Below are positions 36,456 through 43,511 of a stretch of DNA of 64,000 bases, one piece after another (position 1 is the stretch's first letter; each line of letters starts with the position of its first letter). The translations under genes were made by a program, and so were the position numbers. This DNA comes from an uncultured Bacteroides sp. (GTDB lineage: Bacteria; Bacteroidota; Bacteroidia; Bacteroidales; Bacteroidaceae), in the NCBI RefSeq assembly GCF_902491285.1, contig NZ_CABUHK010000017.1:1-64000 (forward strand), written 5' to 3'. The notes under the pieces are model-generated. The model saw only the letters and a program-made list of their open reading frames with translations. It ran no database searches and had not been told where the DNA came from.

Positions 36456-36789
36456 TCTTGTTGAAGATAATTTTGTATAGCTAACTAAAAAGGATTTTTT
36501 TTGACCTATATATCGAAATCTGTTTTGTTGCGATTACTCTGGTTTTATAGTAGGAAATGAGTGGATTTGTAGAGTAAATAGTAATCATTTATCGTTTATA
36601 TTTCTCATTTGGATAGGCTAATTATGAATTATTGCTTATTCTGTTATGTTTTTCTTATTCAATATCCATGATAAACCAAGAAGAAAATGAGTTTGTTCTT
36701 TGTCGCGGAATTGTGAAAATGCAGGGGAATGAGAGAAGAAACAAAAGTTGTTTTATCTTTAATAATCAGTAGAGGTAAACCGAAGGTAT
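36456..36789. other. Gene-free left flank of the island
   Basis: AT-rich, no convincing reading frame on either strand. If the transposon is removed in silico, this stretch joins the sequence from 42661 on, bringing AATCAGTA (36763-36770) and TACTGATT (42662-42669) into an 8-bp inverted repeat. Otherwise nothing recognisable. Confidence 0.5.
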
Positions 36790-36797
36790 CAAATTAA
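36790..36797. repeat. Target-site duplication, left copy
   Basis: CAAATTAA directly abutting the left 49-bp inverted repeat; the same eight bases in the same orientation follow the right repeat at 42653-42660. Confidence 0.8.
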
Positions 36798-36846
36798 CGC
36801 GTCTATATACTTAACTGTACCAACGATTGTGTATAATGAATGGTTG
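36798..36846. repeat. Terminal inverted repeat, left
   Basis: 49 bp beginning CGCGTCTATATACTTAACTG and ending AATGAATGGTTG; complementary to 42604-42652 with one mismatch (A here, G there, at position 16 from the outer end). Confidence 0.9.
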
Positions 36847-36865
36847 TAGCTGTGTCTAATTAGTA

Positions 36866-36899
36866 AAAAAAGCCATGAGATTTTTCTCATAGCTTTTTA
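36866..36899. terminator. Bidirectional terminator inside the transposon's left end
   Basis: AAAAAGCCATGAGA / TCTCATAGCTTTTT (one mismatch) with a TTTT loop; T-runs on both strands. Ends transcription of the 68-aa gene on the minus strand and shields the island from the left. Confidence 0.75.
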
Positions 36900-36945
36900 T
36901 TAAGTGGACCACATCAATAGGGATAGAAATAATCCAATTACTATT

Positions 36946-37152
36946 TTAAAACGACATATTAAACTGAATTGAAGAATTATACGAATCCTCTATTGTTTGT
37001 AAATTATATCCACGAGGTTTTACAATACCATCATCAATAAGCTTTTGGAATTCTTTAGTAGATTTTTCCAACTCTTTTAAACAAGCATCATTAGATAACT
37101 TCTTTTTCTCTTGTTTAATCAATTCTGAAAGTTTTTTTTCTACAGTTCCCAT
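36946..37152 (-). CDS. Small protein (68 aa) downstream of the Clp-fold protease
   Basis: MGTVEKKLSELIKQEKKKLS...: hydrophilic and helical, with a C-terminal SIQFNMSF. Start taken as the ATG at 37150-37152; a TTG three codons upstream (37161) would overlap the protease stop. The initiation codon lies directly after the protease stop (37154-37156), so it is very probably translated by coupling. Family not recognised; it may be a partner or regulator of the protease. Confidence 0.68.
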   Translation of the reverse strand: MGTVEKKLSELIKQEKKKLSNDACLKELEKSTKEFQKLIDDGIVKPRGYNLQTIEDSYNSSIQFNMSF

Positions 37153-37153
37153 A

Positions 37154-38014
37154 TTATACAAATTTACGTGTGTGAATAAACAGATTGAAATTATATGTTT
37201 TAGTATAATTCTGAAGTAGCTTGTAGTAATTACGTATCACATTCCTTAGTTCATCATTATCACTAAAGTCTTCTATCTTGAGTTTCAACTCTTCTAATTC
37301 CTCAATATTAATAGGTCTACCATGTGACTTCCACTTCTTGTTATCTCCTAAAGCAGCAGCAATTTCTTCCGCTCTTTTTTCTTTCTCTTTAAGTGTAACA
37401 GGTGCACCGTTCGATTCATGTGTACTCCAGTTTTTGAATTTATATTTAACTAGCCATTTTTTCAAAAGCGATATTGTTAATTCTTTGGCTTGCTCATATG
37501 CTCTTAATTCTGCTAAATCAAAATCTTTTAATATGAGAAATTCAGCATTTGTTAGTTTATTATCTTGAGCTTTTTTGATTAACTCATTAACTTTATCTAA
37601 ATATCCTAATGCTGGTACAAAGTTTCCTTCCTTGTTTTTAACTTGGGGGTCAATAGGACCTAATACCGAAAAATAATCCATCCATATTTCGTCACCACTC
37701 ATACTGAAAATAGTACCAGCACTATATGCGTAATCTGGAATGATGAAAATAATCTTCTGGTAATGCTTTCTTATAATATTAACATATCTTTCTACAGCCA
37801 TAGCACTTCCGCCAGTAGTTGTTAAAACTATTGCAAGTTGCTCTTTTTTATTCACATCTTTTGCTAAATCCTCAACGATGTCCAATAAGACATTCTCGTT
37901 GCCATCTACAATAGGTCCATAGTATGTTAGAACATCAGAATCTATTTTACTTTCCAATTCGGCTAAAGTCGAATTTAACAGTGCTTTTAAAGCTTTATTT
38001 ACAGGAGGTTCCAT
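37154..38014 (-). CDS. SDH-type Clp-fold serine protease (SppA/ClpP superfamily)
   Basis: 286 aa. ClpP-like beta-alpha superhelix: LAIVLTTTGGSAMAVERYVNIIRKHY (oxyanion strand, GGS), then IIFIIPDYAYSAGTIFSMSGDEIWMDYFSVLGPIDPQV, where Ser98 in YSAGT is the expected nucleophile and GPIDPQ is the family's C-flanking motif; the usual Lys general base lies further on (several candidates around 150-200). No signal peptide or helix, so cytoplasmic. Matches the serine-dehydrogenase-proteinase group by motif. Passenger gene of the transposon; a perfect 38-bp palindrome sits 7 bp upstream of its ATG. Role unknown, possibly defence or toxin processing. Confidence 0.82.
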   Translation of the reverse strand: MEPPVNKALKALLNSTLAELESKIDSDVLTYYGPIVDGNENVLLDIVEDLAKDVNKKEQLAIVLTTTGGSAMAVERYVNIIRKHYQKIIFIIPDYAYSAGTIFSMSGDEIWMDYFSVLGPIDPQVKNKEGNFVPALGYLDKVNELIKKAQDNKLTNAEFLILKDFDLAELRAYEQAKELTISLLKKWLVKYKFKNWSTHESNGAPVTLKEKEKRAEEIAAALGDNKKWKSHGRPINIEELEELKLKIEDFSDNDELRNVIRNYYKLLQNYTKTYNFNLFIHTRKFV

Positions 38015-38021
38015 ATTTTGT

Positions 38022-38059
38022 TTTTCTTAGCTTTGTTTTATAAAACAAAGCTAAGAAAA
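38022..38059. promoter_or_regulatory. Perfect 38-bp palindrome upstream of the protease gene
   Basis: TTTTCTTAGCTTTGTTTTA followed directly by its exact reverse complement. It ends 7 bp before the protease ATG. As RNA it would fold into a 19-bp stem and hide the translation start; as DNA it looks like an operator. It could also be a terminator against upstream transcription. Confidence 0.7.
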
Positions 38060-38196
38060 TAAATTCAAAAAATGAACATCCATACTTCCAAATAAACATT
38101 ATATGGCATAATTTAGATAATTTCCATATAGTTAATTGTGATAATACCCTAGCTTCTTACAAGATTAGATCTGCGAGTAGTAAAAAACAATGCTAA

Positions 38197-38325
38197 TCAT
38201 TGGCTTTCTCGTTTTCTAATCTTTTTTTTGCTATCTTCTATTGTTGTTTTCAATAACTTTTCTAATGCTTCTTTCAATGAATTGCTACTCAGTGATTCGT
38301 TTAATTTTTGGCTTAAAGTTTTCAT
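38197..38325 (-). CDS. Possible 42-aa charged protein
   Basis: MKTLSQKLNESLSSNSLKEA... ends ..KKKIRKRESQ; amphipathic, lysine-rich, no hydrophobic helix. ATG complement at 38323-38325 is preceded by AGATAAGAAT. Lies 180 bp upstream of the protease, same strand. Too short to be sure; the codon pattern looks protein-like. Confidence 0.4.
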   Translation of the reverse strand: MKTLSQKLNESLSSNSLKEALEKLLKTTIEDSKKKIRKRESQ

Positions 38326-38484
38326 ATTCTTATCTGTTTTTTTTGATTAATATAAATATGTATTAATATCCCTATTTATAGGCTTTCACAAATTATTTTT
38401 CACTTTTTCTTAAAATAATTCTCTCGAAGTGAAATTATCTTTCATCTGCGTGTACAATTTCTCTATAATTTAAAATACACGTAT

Positions 38485-39420
38485 ATGAAAACATTCCTCT
38501 CACTACTCCATATGATAGATACTCTGCATACCGAAGAGGATTGCAGACAGTATCTTGAAGATATGCGATGGGGTGGTGAGCCTGTGTGTCCACATTGCGG
38601 TTCCATATCTAAAAATCACTATAAGCTAACCCAAAATGGCAAGTTTAAAGGTTTGCATAAGTGCAAAGATTGTAGAGAACGCTTTACAGCAACGCAAGGT
38701 ACAATGTTTGAGGGTTCTCATGTTCCTTTGAAGAAATGGTTCTATGCTATATATCTTTTTTTGGCTCACAAGAAAGGTATAAGTAGTGTGCAGTTAGCTA
38801 AAGATATAGATGTAACTCAAAAAACTGCATGGTTTATGCTGTCCCGTATAAGGGTAAATTTAAAGGATGATGATGCTAACTTTGATGATATGACACAAGT
38901 TGATGAAACTTACGTTGGTGGAAAAGGTAAAAAGGGTCAGAAAAATCAAGGACGTAGTACAAAACAGAAAACTCCTGTTATGGGATTATTATCAGAGGGG
39001 CTTGTTCATGCACGTGTTGTACCTAATACGACCAAGAAAATCCTTCAAGCTATTATTGATGAACTCGTTCGTCCCGGTTCAATGATTATTTCTGATGAAT
39101 GGGGAGGTTACAATGATGTAGAGAAAAAATATATCCACGAAGTTGTAAAACACAAAATTCATGAGTACGTAAATAAGAAAGGTTTCCATACAAATAGCAT
39201 AGAAGGATTTTGGAGCCAACTCAAACGTGGGATTATTGGTATATACCATTTAGTAAGTCGTAAGCATCTTCCAAAGTATTGTAAGGAGTTCGTATTCCGT
39301 TACAACACCAGAAAGATGACCGATGGTGAGCGATTCAACGAGTTCTTGGGCAGTAGTACTGAAAGAATGTACTATGGAGAATTACTAATGAAACCAGAAT
39401 GGATTTGGGAATCTAAATAA
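38485..39420 (+). CDS. IS1595-family (ISXO2-like) transposase
   Basis: 311 aa. N-terminal zinc ribbon (Cys35-x2-Cys38 and Cys60-x2-Cys63, CPHCG ... CKDC) followed by RFTATQGTMFEGSHVPLKKWFYAIYLF, the family hallmark, a helix-turn-helix segment around SVQLAKDIDVTQKTAWFMLSRI, and the DDE catalytic core: Asp140 (TQVDETYVGGKGKK), Asp204 (IISDEWGGY) and Glu240 (HTNSIEGFWSQLKRGI). The C-terminus FVFRYNTR is typical. Complete. It is the only transposase inside the 49-bp repeats and is the likely mover of the whole 5.9-kb unit. Confidence 0.93.
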   Translation: MKTFLSLLHMIDTLHTEEDCRQYLEDMRWGGEPVCPHCGSISKNHYKLTQNGKFKGLHKCKDCRERFTATQGTMFEGSHVPLKKWFYAIYLFLAHKKGISSVQLAKDIDVTQKTAWFMLSRIRVNLKDDDANFDDMTQVDETYVGGKGKKGQKNQGRSTKQKTPVMGLLSEGLVHARVVPNTTKKILQAIIDELVRPGSMIISDEWGGYNDVEKKYIHEVVKHKIHEYVNKKGFHTNSIEGFWSQLKRGIIGIYHLVSRKHLPKYCKEFVFRYNTRKMTDGERFNEFLGSSTERMYYGELLMKPEWIWESK

Positions 39421-39458
39421 GAGACAATTATATAAGCAGCCCGTGATATAGTCTGATA

Positions 39459-39530
39459 GATGTTTGTCCGTTTCCTCCTTTTTTGTTTTTTTTGTCACAA
39501 ACTAACAAAAGGAGGTATAAGAACAGACAT
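39459..39530. repeat. Imperfect inverted repeat after the transposase gene
   Basis: CCTCCTTTTTTG (39474-) pairs with CAAAAGGAGG (39506-39515), extended by ATGTTTGTCC / GAACAGACAT with two mismatches. The T-run lies in the loop, so it is only a weak terminator candidate; it could be a bidirectional transcription barrier. Confidence 0.5.
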
Positions 39531-39570
39531 TATTTCTAAAAGACATATTGCATAACTTGCAGACAATTAT

Positions 39571-39706
39571 TTGACTTGGTAAAATCTGGTAAATTTTAAA
39601 AAGAAGTTCAAAATAATGAGTCTAGGCATAGTTTATACCCTTATCTAAGGGCACGGACTGCTTTTTCTTATTTGAACTTCGGGCTTACCAGAGCCTTACC
39701 AATCAA
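39571..39706 (+). other. Nested 136-nt hairpin, candidate structured RNA
   Basis: Three stems nest in register: TTGACTTGGTAA / TTACCAATCAA, TCTGGTAA / TTACCAGA, and GAAGTTCAAAATAA / TTATTTGAACTTC (1-nt bulge), with an apical stem CCCTTA / TAAGGG in the loop. It is 160 bp before the 73-aa gene. No reading frame. Class not recognised. Confidence 0.5.
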
Positions 39707-39865
39707 TGAGAAAAAAGTGACGTTCGTGTCCTTTCTTTGTTTCTGAACGATTGGAACGATTCCTCTTCTAAAGACAAGCAATAGACCTCGACAATCTCTT
39801 TTTTCTCTTCAAAAGTGCTTGTAATACATATATCAAATATTAATCATTAAAGAAAGGAGAAACCT

Positions 39866-40087
39866 ATGGGTAAAATTGCAACAAGAGCGTTTTGTAATAC
39901 GCTCAAATCGGGTGCATTTAGTTCGGAATTGACTCGGTGTCCGACAAGAAGTGAAATAGAAGCTATCGGTTTAAAAGTTACTGGAACCTATGCTACTAAT
40001 CAGATGGTAATGGAAGAAAATATAATAGCGCTTTTCAGATTCATTGTTGTTGGCACTAGTGGTAATATTATTAAAAGTCAAGTATAA
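39866..40087 (+). CDS. Small protein (73 aa), unknown function
   Basis: MGKIATRAFCNTLKSGAFSSELTRCPTRSEIEAIGLKVTGTYATNQMV...: preceded by a strong AAAGGAGA ribosome site 7 bp from the ATG, unusual for this genome and a reason to believe it is translated. It contains two Cys and a beta-rich composition. I have a vague memory of similar short proteins near Bacteroides surface repeat proteins, not verifiable here. The propeller lipoprotein follows 89 bp downstream. Confidence 0.68.
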   Translation: MGKIATRAFCNTLKSGAFSSELTRCPTRSEIEAIGLKVTGTYATNQMVMEENIIALFRFIVVGTSGNIIKSQV

Positions 40088-40176
40088 TCGAAAGCAAGAA
40101 AGTGCCTTTTAAGGAAACAACTCACATTCTTGGAAATATCTCATCCCATTGGTTGCGGGATATATAAAGAAGTATT

Positions 40177-41163
40177 ATGAAAATAAAAGTCTTTTGTATG
40201 ATGGTACTATGTACTGGATTATTAGTTGGCTGTGATAAAGAACAGGATGAATACAAACCCATCAAACCTCCAACTTCACAACCGGAAGAACCTAATGAAC
40301 CTGTTAGTCCACCATCAACTAATGATATTATTAGTTTTAAAATAGGAGATACAAGTATGATAATAGGAACAAATACATGGAATGGAATTACCTATGGTAA
40401 CGGAAGATATGCAGTCGTAGGTGATAGTGGTTATGTAACTTCGTCAGTTGACGGAATTACTTGGGATTCACCCAAAACTATTACAGGTGCGAATAATTGG
40501 TTGTCTGTTGCATTTGGGAAAGATAAATTTGTAGCAATAGATTGGCATGCACCCAGTAATGTCATGACTTCTACAGATGGTATTAACTGGACAAAGCAAA
40601 GTGACAAACTTCCTCATATAGATAATAGATATTATAATGCGATCAGATTTTGCAATGGAATGTTTATAGCGGTTGGTACTGCGCAGATTTCAACATCTAC
40701 TAATGGTACAACATGGACGAGAAGATGGCAAAACTCATATATTTACGAGCCACAAGATATAACTTACGGGAACGGTAAATATGTAACAGGAGTAGGAGGA
40801 GGAAATGTGCTTACATCTAGTGATGGCATTACGTGGGCGATGAAACAGCATCAATGTCTTATTGGAGGATATTATATTTATGGAATAGCATTTGGTAATG
40901 GAAAATTTGTAATGGTTGGCACAAAGGGGATAACAGCACGTTCAACAGATGGGGGTGAGACTTGGGAAGTCCCATCTATCTTTGTATCCAAGAAAAATTG
41001 GAGAGGGGTTATCTTTAGCAACGGAAAGTTTATTGCAATAAGTGTTGATGGGTATGTCACTACATCTACCGATGGCATAACTTGGAAAACTCTAGAAGCC
41101 CTAAAAGATGAATCGGGTAATGTAGTCACAGCGCAACTCAATGGCGTTTGTGCTATGCCATAG
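40177..41163 (+). CDS. Lipoprotein with an Asp-box (sialidase-like) propeller
   Basis: 328 aa. Leader MKIKVFCMMVLCTGLLVGC with lipobox LLVGC (Cys19), a Pro/Glu-rich linker (residues 25-50), then about six or seven repeats of roughly 40 residues, each with a YGNGRYAVVG- or FGNGKFVMVG-type strand followed by an Asp-box (SVDGITW, STDGINW, STNGTTW, SSDGITW, STDGGETW, STDGITW). This fold resembles sialidase/photosystem-stability-type propellers, but no sialidase Arg triad is evident, so a binding role at the surface is more likely than catalysis. Passenger gene of the transposon; followed by a strong terminator. Confidence 0.8.
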   Translation: MKIKVFCMMVLCTGLLVGCDKEQDEYKPIKPPTSQPEEPNEPVSPPSTNDIISFKIGDTSMIIGTNTWNGITYGNGRYAVVGDSGYVTSSVDGITWDSPKTITGANNWLSVAFGKDKFVAIDWHAPSNVMTSTDGINWTKQSDKLPHIDNRYYNAIRFCNGMFIAVGTAQISTSTNGTTWTRRWQNSYIYEPQDITYGNGKYVTGVGGGNVLTSSDGITWAMKQHQCLIGGYYIYGIAFGNGKFVMVGTKGITARSTDGGETWEVPSIFVSKKNWRGVIFSNGKFIAISVDGYVTTSTDGITWKTLEALKDESGNVVTAQLNGVCAMP

Positions 41164-41187
41164 TTCTCGAATTACATATCAACATTT

Positions 41188-41225
41188 AATAGGGCAAGCT
41201 GGGAAACTGGCATGCCCTATTTTGT
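41188..41225 (+). terminator. Intrinsic terminator after the propeller lipoprotein gene
   Basis: AATAGGGCA / TGCCCTATT perfect 9-bp stem (41188-41196 with 41213-41221), then TTT. 25 bp after the stop. Confidence 0.8.
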
Positions 41226-41622
41226 CTTAGAAATTGCCACTTTGGCAATAAGAAAGTAAAAGTTACTTTTGAATTATAACAATTTTGGTGTAGCCAATAA
41301 TTTGATATTTTTCAATAAAAAAAATGGATATTTGAAATAAAGCATTTATACCGTATGGGCAAATAAAAAGGAGCCTGTTTCTCGAAAACATTTCTCATAA
41401 CAGAAGATGAGACAAAAAAACGACTTGTTTTTTTAATTTACTTTAAAGGTGTATATCAATGTTGAGTCATTCTTGCAAAGAAACATTAAATATCCACAAT
41501 AAGAATATGAAAAATTACAGATAACATGGTCTGTCTCCGAAAAAAATATTAATTTTGTAGTTAACCATTGCCTTTTTATAGCTATGGTTTACATTATTTA
41601 GTAATATATTATATAAAAAGCA
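41226..41622. other. AT-rich intergenic stretch in the transposon
   Basis: No gene seen. It contains TAATTTTG at 41550-41557, a match to the -7 consensus 65 bp before the downstream ATG, without a clear -33 box, and an ACAAAAAAA/TTGTTTTTTT pairing near 41408-41433 that may be a weak terminator. Confidence 0.45.
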
Positions 41623-42519
41623 ATGGATGTTAATCTAAATTTAGTAAAAGATATCGTCACGATTGTAGGAATTATTATTTCTGCATTGACATTGTATAAT
41701 GCGTATAATCTCTATCGGTTAGGAAAAAGAGATAGCTATATACGTGAGATTCGTAATACACTAATTACATTCCAATACAATTGCAAAAATTTAAATCAAC
41801 TCATTAATTATGAGATTGTTCATGAACTTGTGTATCATGTTGTTTATTCTTCACAAATGAATAGGATATTAACTAAAATATATACAGCTAATTTTAATAG
41901 TTCAACAACAGAAGAAATGTTAGATAAGGCACTTGAAGATTTTGCTCCTATAACAACTTCAATTCATACTGAACTATTGTCACAATATGAGCAAACATTG
42001 AAAGGAAACACTCAAGAGTCTTCTAAAATATATACTAGCTACCCTAGTCTATATCGAGTATATGAGACTGTTAATTATATATTTTCTCGCACAACAGATA
42101 TTACGAAAAACATAGTTAGAGATGAAAATATTTATAAAAATATTATCAATAAAGCATTCACCAATAGAAGCAATATTTCCAATATTGATGACCTTAAGGA
42201 ATTTATTTTTTATAGCTTTATGTCGGGCATACCTAGTGGAGTGTTGAAGGACTCACAAAAAGATATAGATGATGCCTTGGATATCTTAACTATGGCAACA
42301 AATAACTTCATGAGATTAAGTGATAAGGGTCTATTTAAACAAAAAAAGAGAGAAAGTCATATATCTTTTAAAGAAATGGATAAAACTGATACTATTTTTG
42401 AAGATTTATTGGAAGCAGAAAAAGGATTAAAATTACTCTTTACAGATAACGAAATGTTATCATTCCGAGAGCTAAGTACAAAAATAAAAGTGAGGAATGA
42501 ATCAGATGAAGACGCATAG
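41623..42519 (+). CDS. Membrane-anchored protein of unknown function
   Basis: 298 aa. One N-terminal helix (about 8-31: VKDIVTIVGIIISALTLYNAYNLY), then a long, mostly helical cytoplasmic domain rich in Glu/Lys/Ser. No catalytic motif recognised. N-in anchoring with a large helical domain is common among accessory proteins of phage defence or transposon cargo. Last gene before the right inverted repeat of the transposon; very AT-rich codon use. Confidence 0.72.
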   Translation: MDVNLNLVKDIVTIVGIIISALTLYNAYNLYRLGKRDSYIREIRNTLITFQYNCKNLNQLINYEIVHELVYHVVYSSQMNRILTKIYTANFNSSTTEEMLDKALEDFAPITTSIHTELLSQYEQTLKGNTQESSKIYTSYPSLYRVYETVNYIFSRTTDITKNIVRDENIYKNIINKAFTNRSNISNIDDLKEFIFYSFMSGIPSGVLKDSQKDIDDALDILTMATNNFMRLSDKGLFKQKKRESHISFKEMDKTDTIFEDLLEAEKGLKLLFTDNEMLSFRELSTKIKVRNESDEDA

Positions 42520-42567
42520 TCTAAAAATGATAAATGCAATGATGACTGATGTGCGTTTTTTACAATT

Positions 42568-42586
42568 CTAATCTGCTAGGTCGCAG
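42568..42586. other. Short perfect hairpin near the transposon's right end
   Basis: AATCTGC / GCAGATT around 6 nt, followed by GGCACATTA, which resembles the 3' end (GGACATTA) of the cassette-boundary sites from 44.9 kb on. It could be a decayed site or a terminator remnant. Confidence 0.3.
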
Positions 42587-42603
42587 ATTGGCACATTAAA
42601 GTC

Positions 42604-42652
42604 CAACCATTCATTATACACAATCGTTGGTACAGTCAAGTATATAGACGCG
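42604..42652. repeat. Terminal inverted repeat, right
   Basis: 49 bp, reverse complement of 36798-36846 with one mismatch. Within it CAACCATT and AATCGTTG form an imperfect internal inverted pair around 10 bp. Confidence 0.9.
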
Positions 42653-42660
42653 CAAATTAA
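42653..42660. repeat. Target-site duplication, right copy
   Basis: CAAATTAA immediately after the right inverted repeat, same orientation as 36790-36797. Confidence 0.8.
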
Positions 42661-42712
42661 TTACTGATTCACATAAGTATAACATGAACTTTTGACTCAT
42701 AAATTCCACCTG

Positions 42713-42763
42713 TTTCACCTTATCTCTGAAATATCGATGAATAAGGAGATAGCGGGTGAAAGC
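42713..42763. repeat. 51-bp inverted repeat, left arm, around the phased repeats
   Basis: From TTTCACCT to GGTGAAAGC. The last 29 bp are identical to the reverse complement of 43143-43193; six mismatches in all. Each arm is itself an imperfect palindrome (TTTCACC-TATCTC / GAGATA-GGTGAAA). Confidence 0.8.
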
Positions 42764-42830
42764 GTTGAGAAAATTAAGATGAAATCTCCCGTTATTGCTT
42801 TCACCTTTCAAATTTATTTATACCGATTGC

Positions 42831-43090
42831 TGGACATATAGAGCCACCGTGCTGAATATATAGATTCAATGCGGTAAGTATATAGATACAATGTGTTGGA
42901 TATATAGATCTACCAACTCAAGTGTTAGTAGATGACACTCAAGATGTTAATGCTTTATATACAGGCTGTTAATACCTGATGGGTTATCTATTAATACCTG
43001 ACAGCGGATTTGCTATTAGCATATTTCGATTAGCTATAAGCATATCCGGATTAGCTATAATGATATTTGTTTTAGCTCAAGGGATATTTT
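42831..43090. repeat. Twelve phased ~22-bp degenerate direct repeats
   Basis: Three families of four units with unit starts exactly 22, 22 and 21 bp apart: ATATAGA at 42836, 42858, 42880, 42902; TRTTAR at 42923, 42945, 42967, 42989; GCT(A)TWA or GCTCAA at 43012, 43033, 43054, 43075. The phase runs on from one family to the next, so one face of the helix carries all twelve. Spacing is not a multiple of three, so this is not a coding repeat. It lies between the transposon and the recombinase gene. Confidence 0.78.
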
Positions 43091-43142
43091 GAAAAGACAG
43101 GGTGAAACCGCTGATGTTCAGTTTTACTTGAATTTACCACTT

Positions 43143-43193
43143 GCTTTCACCCGCTATCTCCTTATTCATCGGTATTTCGACAATCAGGTGAAA
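43143..43193. repeat. 51-bp inverted repeat, right arm, around the phased repeats
   Basis: Reverse complement of 42713-42763 with six mismatches. Further TTTCACC/GGTGAAA copies stand at about 42797 and 43101. Confidence 0.8.
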
Positions 43194-43511
43194 TCGATGA
43201 ACGGCAATGATCTCATAGTGGCATTTATAAATGCTGAGAATAGGAGACTGATCATTGCATAGTTATGAATTATGTAACAGATCATTGTGCAATTGCCAGT
43301 CAAGAGAGACTATTTTATAGGATAGAGGAAAAAACTAACAGCTTTTTTTGTGGGTGATGAAATAAAACCGTATTTTAGGGACGTTATACCGATATTGATG
43401 AGTTATCAGAATGTATGTGATAAAAATCAGAATAGAGAATAGAAGGAAATAGCGTAAATTTGCCCAATATTGTCATTAAGTAGATAAGAAAATGAATTAA
43501 CATAAGACATT
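43194..43511. other. Leader region of the recombinase gene
   Basis: No gene seen on either strand. Holds the -7 box at 43455-43462 and no frame that would supply the missing N-terminus of the recombinase. Confidence 0.5.
43455..43462 (+). promoter_or_regulatory. Candidate -7 box of the recombinase gene
   Basis: TAAATTTG matches TAnnTTTG, 49 bp before the ATG at 43512. No obvious TTTG at -33. If real, it argues that the short recombinase is the intact product and could also drive the cassettes. Confidence 0.5.

Larger units (their letters stand above)
36798..42652. mobile_element. 5,855-bp IS1595-type transposon with passenger genes
   Basis: Ends are 49-bp inverted repeats differing at one position, flanked by the 8-bp direct repeat CAAATTAA. 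It holds an IS1595/ISXO2-type DDE transposase (38485-39420); 8-bp duplications are what I recall for that family. The other genes are not needed for transposition: a Clp-fold serine protease, a coupled 68-aa protein, a possible 42-aa protein, a 73-aa protein, a propeller lipoprotein and a membrane-anchored protein. Three hairpins and a 136-nt structured region lie between genes. Base composition is clearly more AT-rich than the chromosome. Confidence 0.8.

Noticed and set aside
36798..42652. Invertible segment flipped by the neighbouring tyrosine recombinase
   Set aside because: The inverted repeats are flanked by an 8-bp direct duplication and enclose a DDE transposase, which fits transposition. 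The recombinase belongs with the cassette sites and lies outside the pair. Inversion is not excluded but there is no positive evidence.
42831..43090. CRISPR array
   Set aside because: Units are about 22 bp and degenerate with no constant repeat/spacer alternation, and no cas gene is nearby.
42974..43090. 37-codon reading frame across the phased repeats
   Set aside because: The frame exists only because the 21-bp part happens to be a multiple of three; the neighbouring 22-bp units break any coding pattern and there is no ribosome site.
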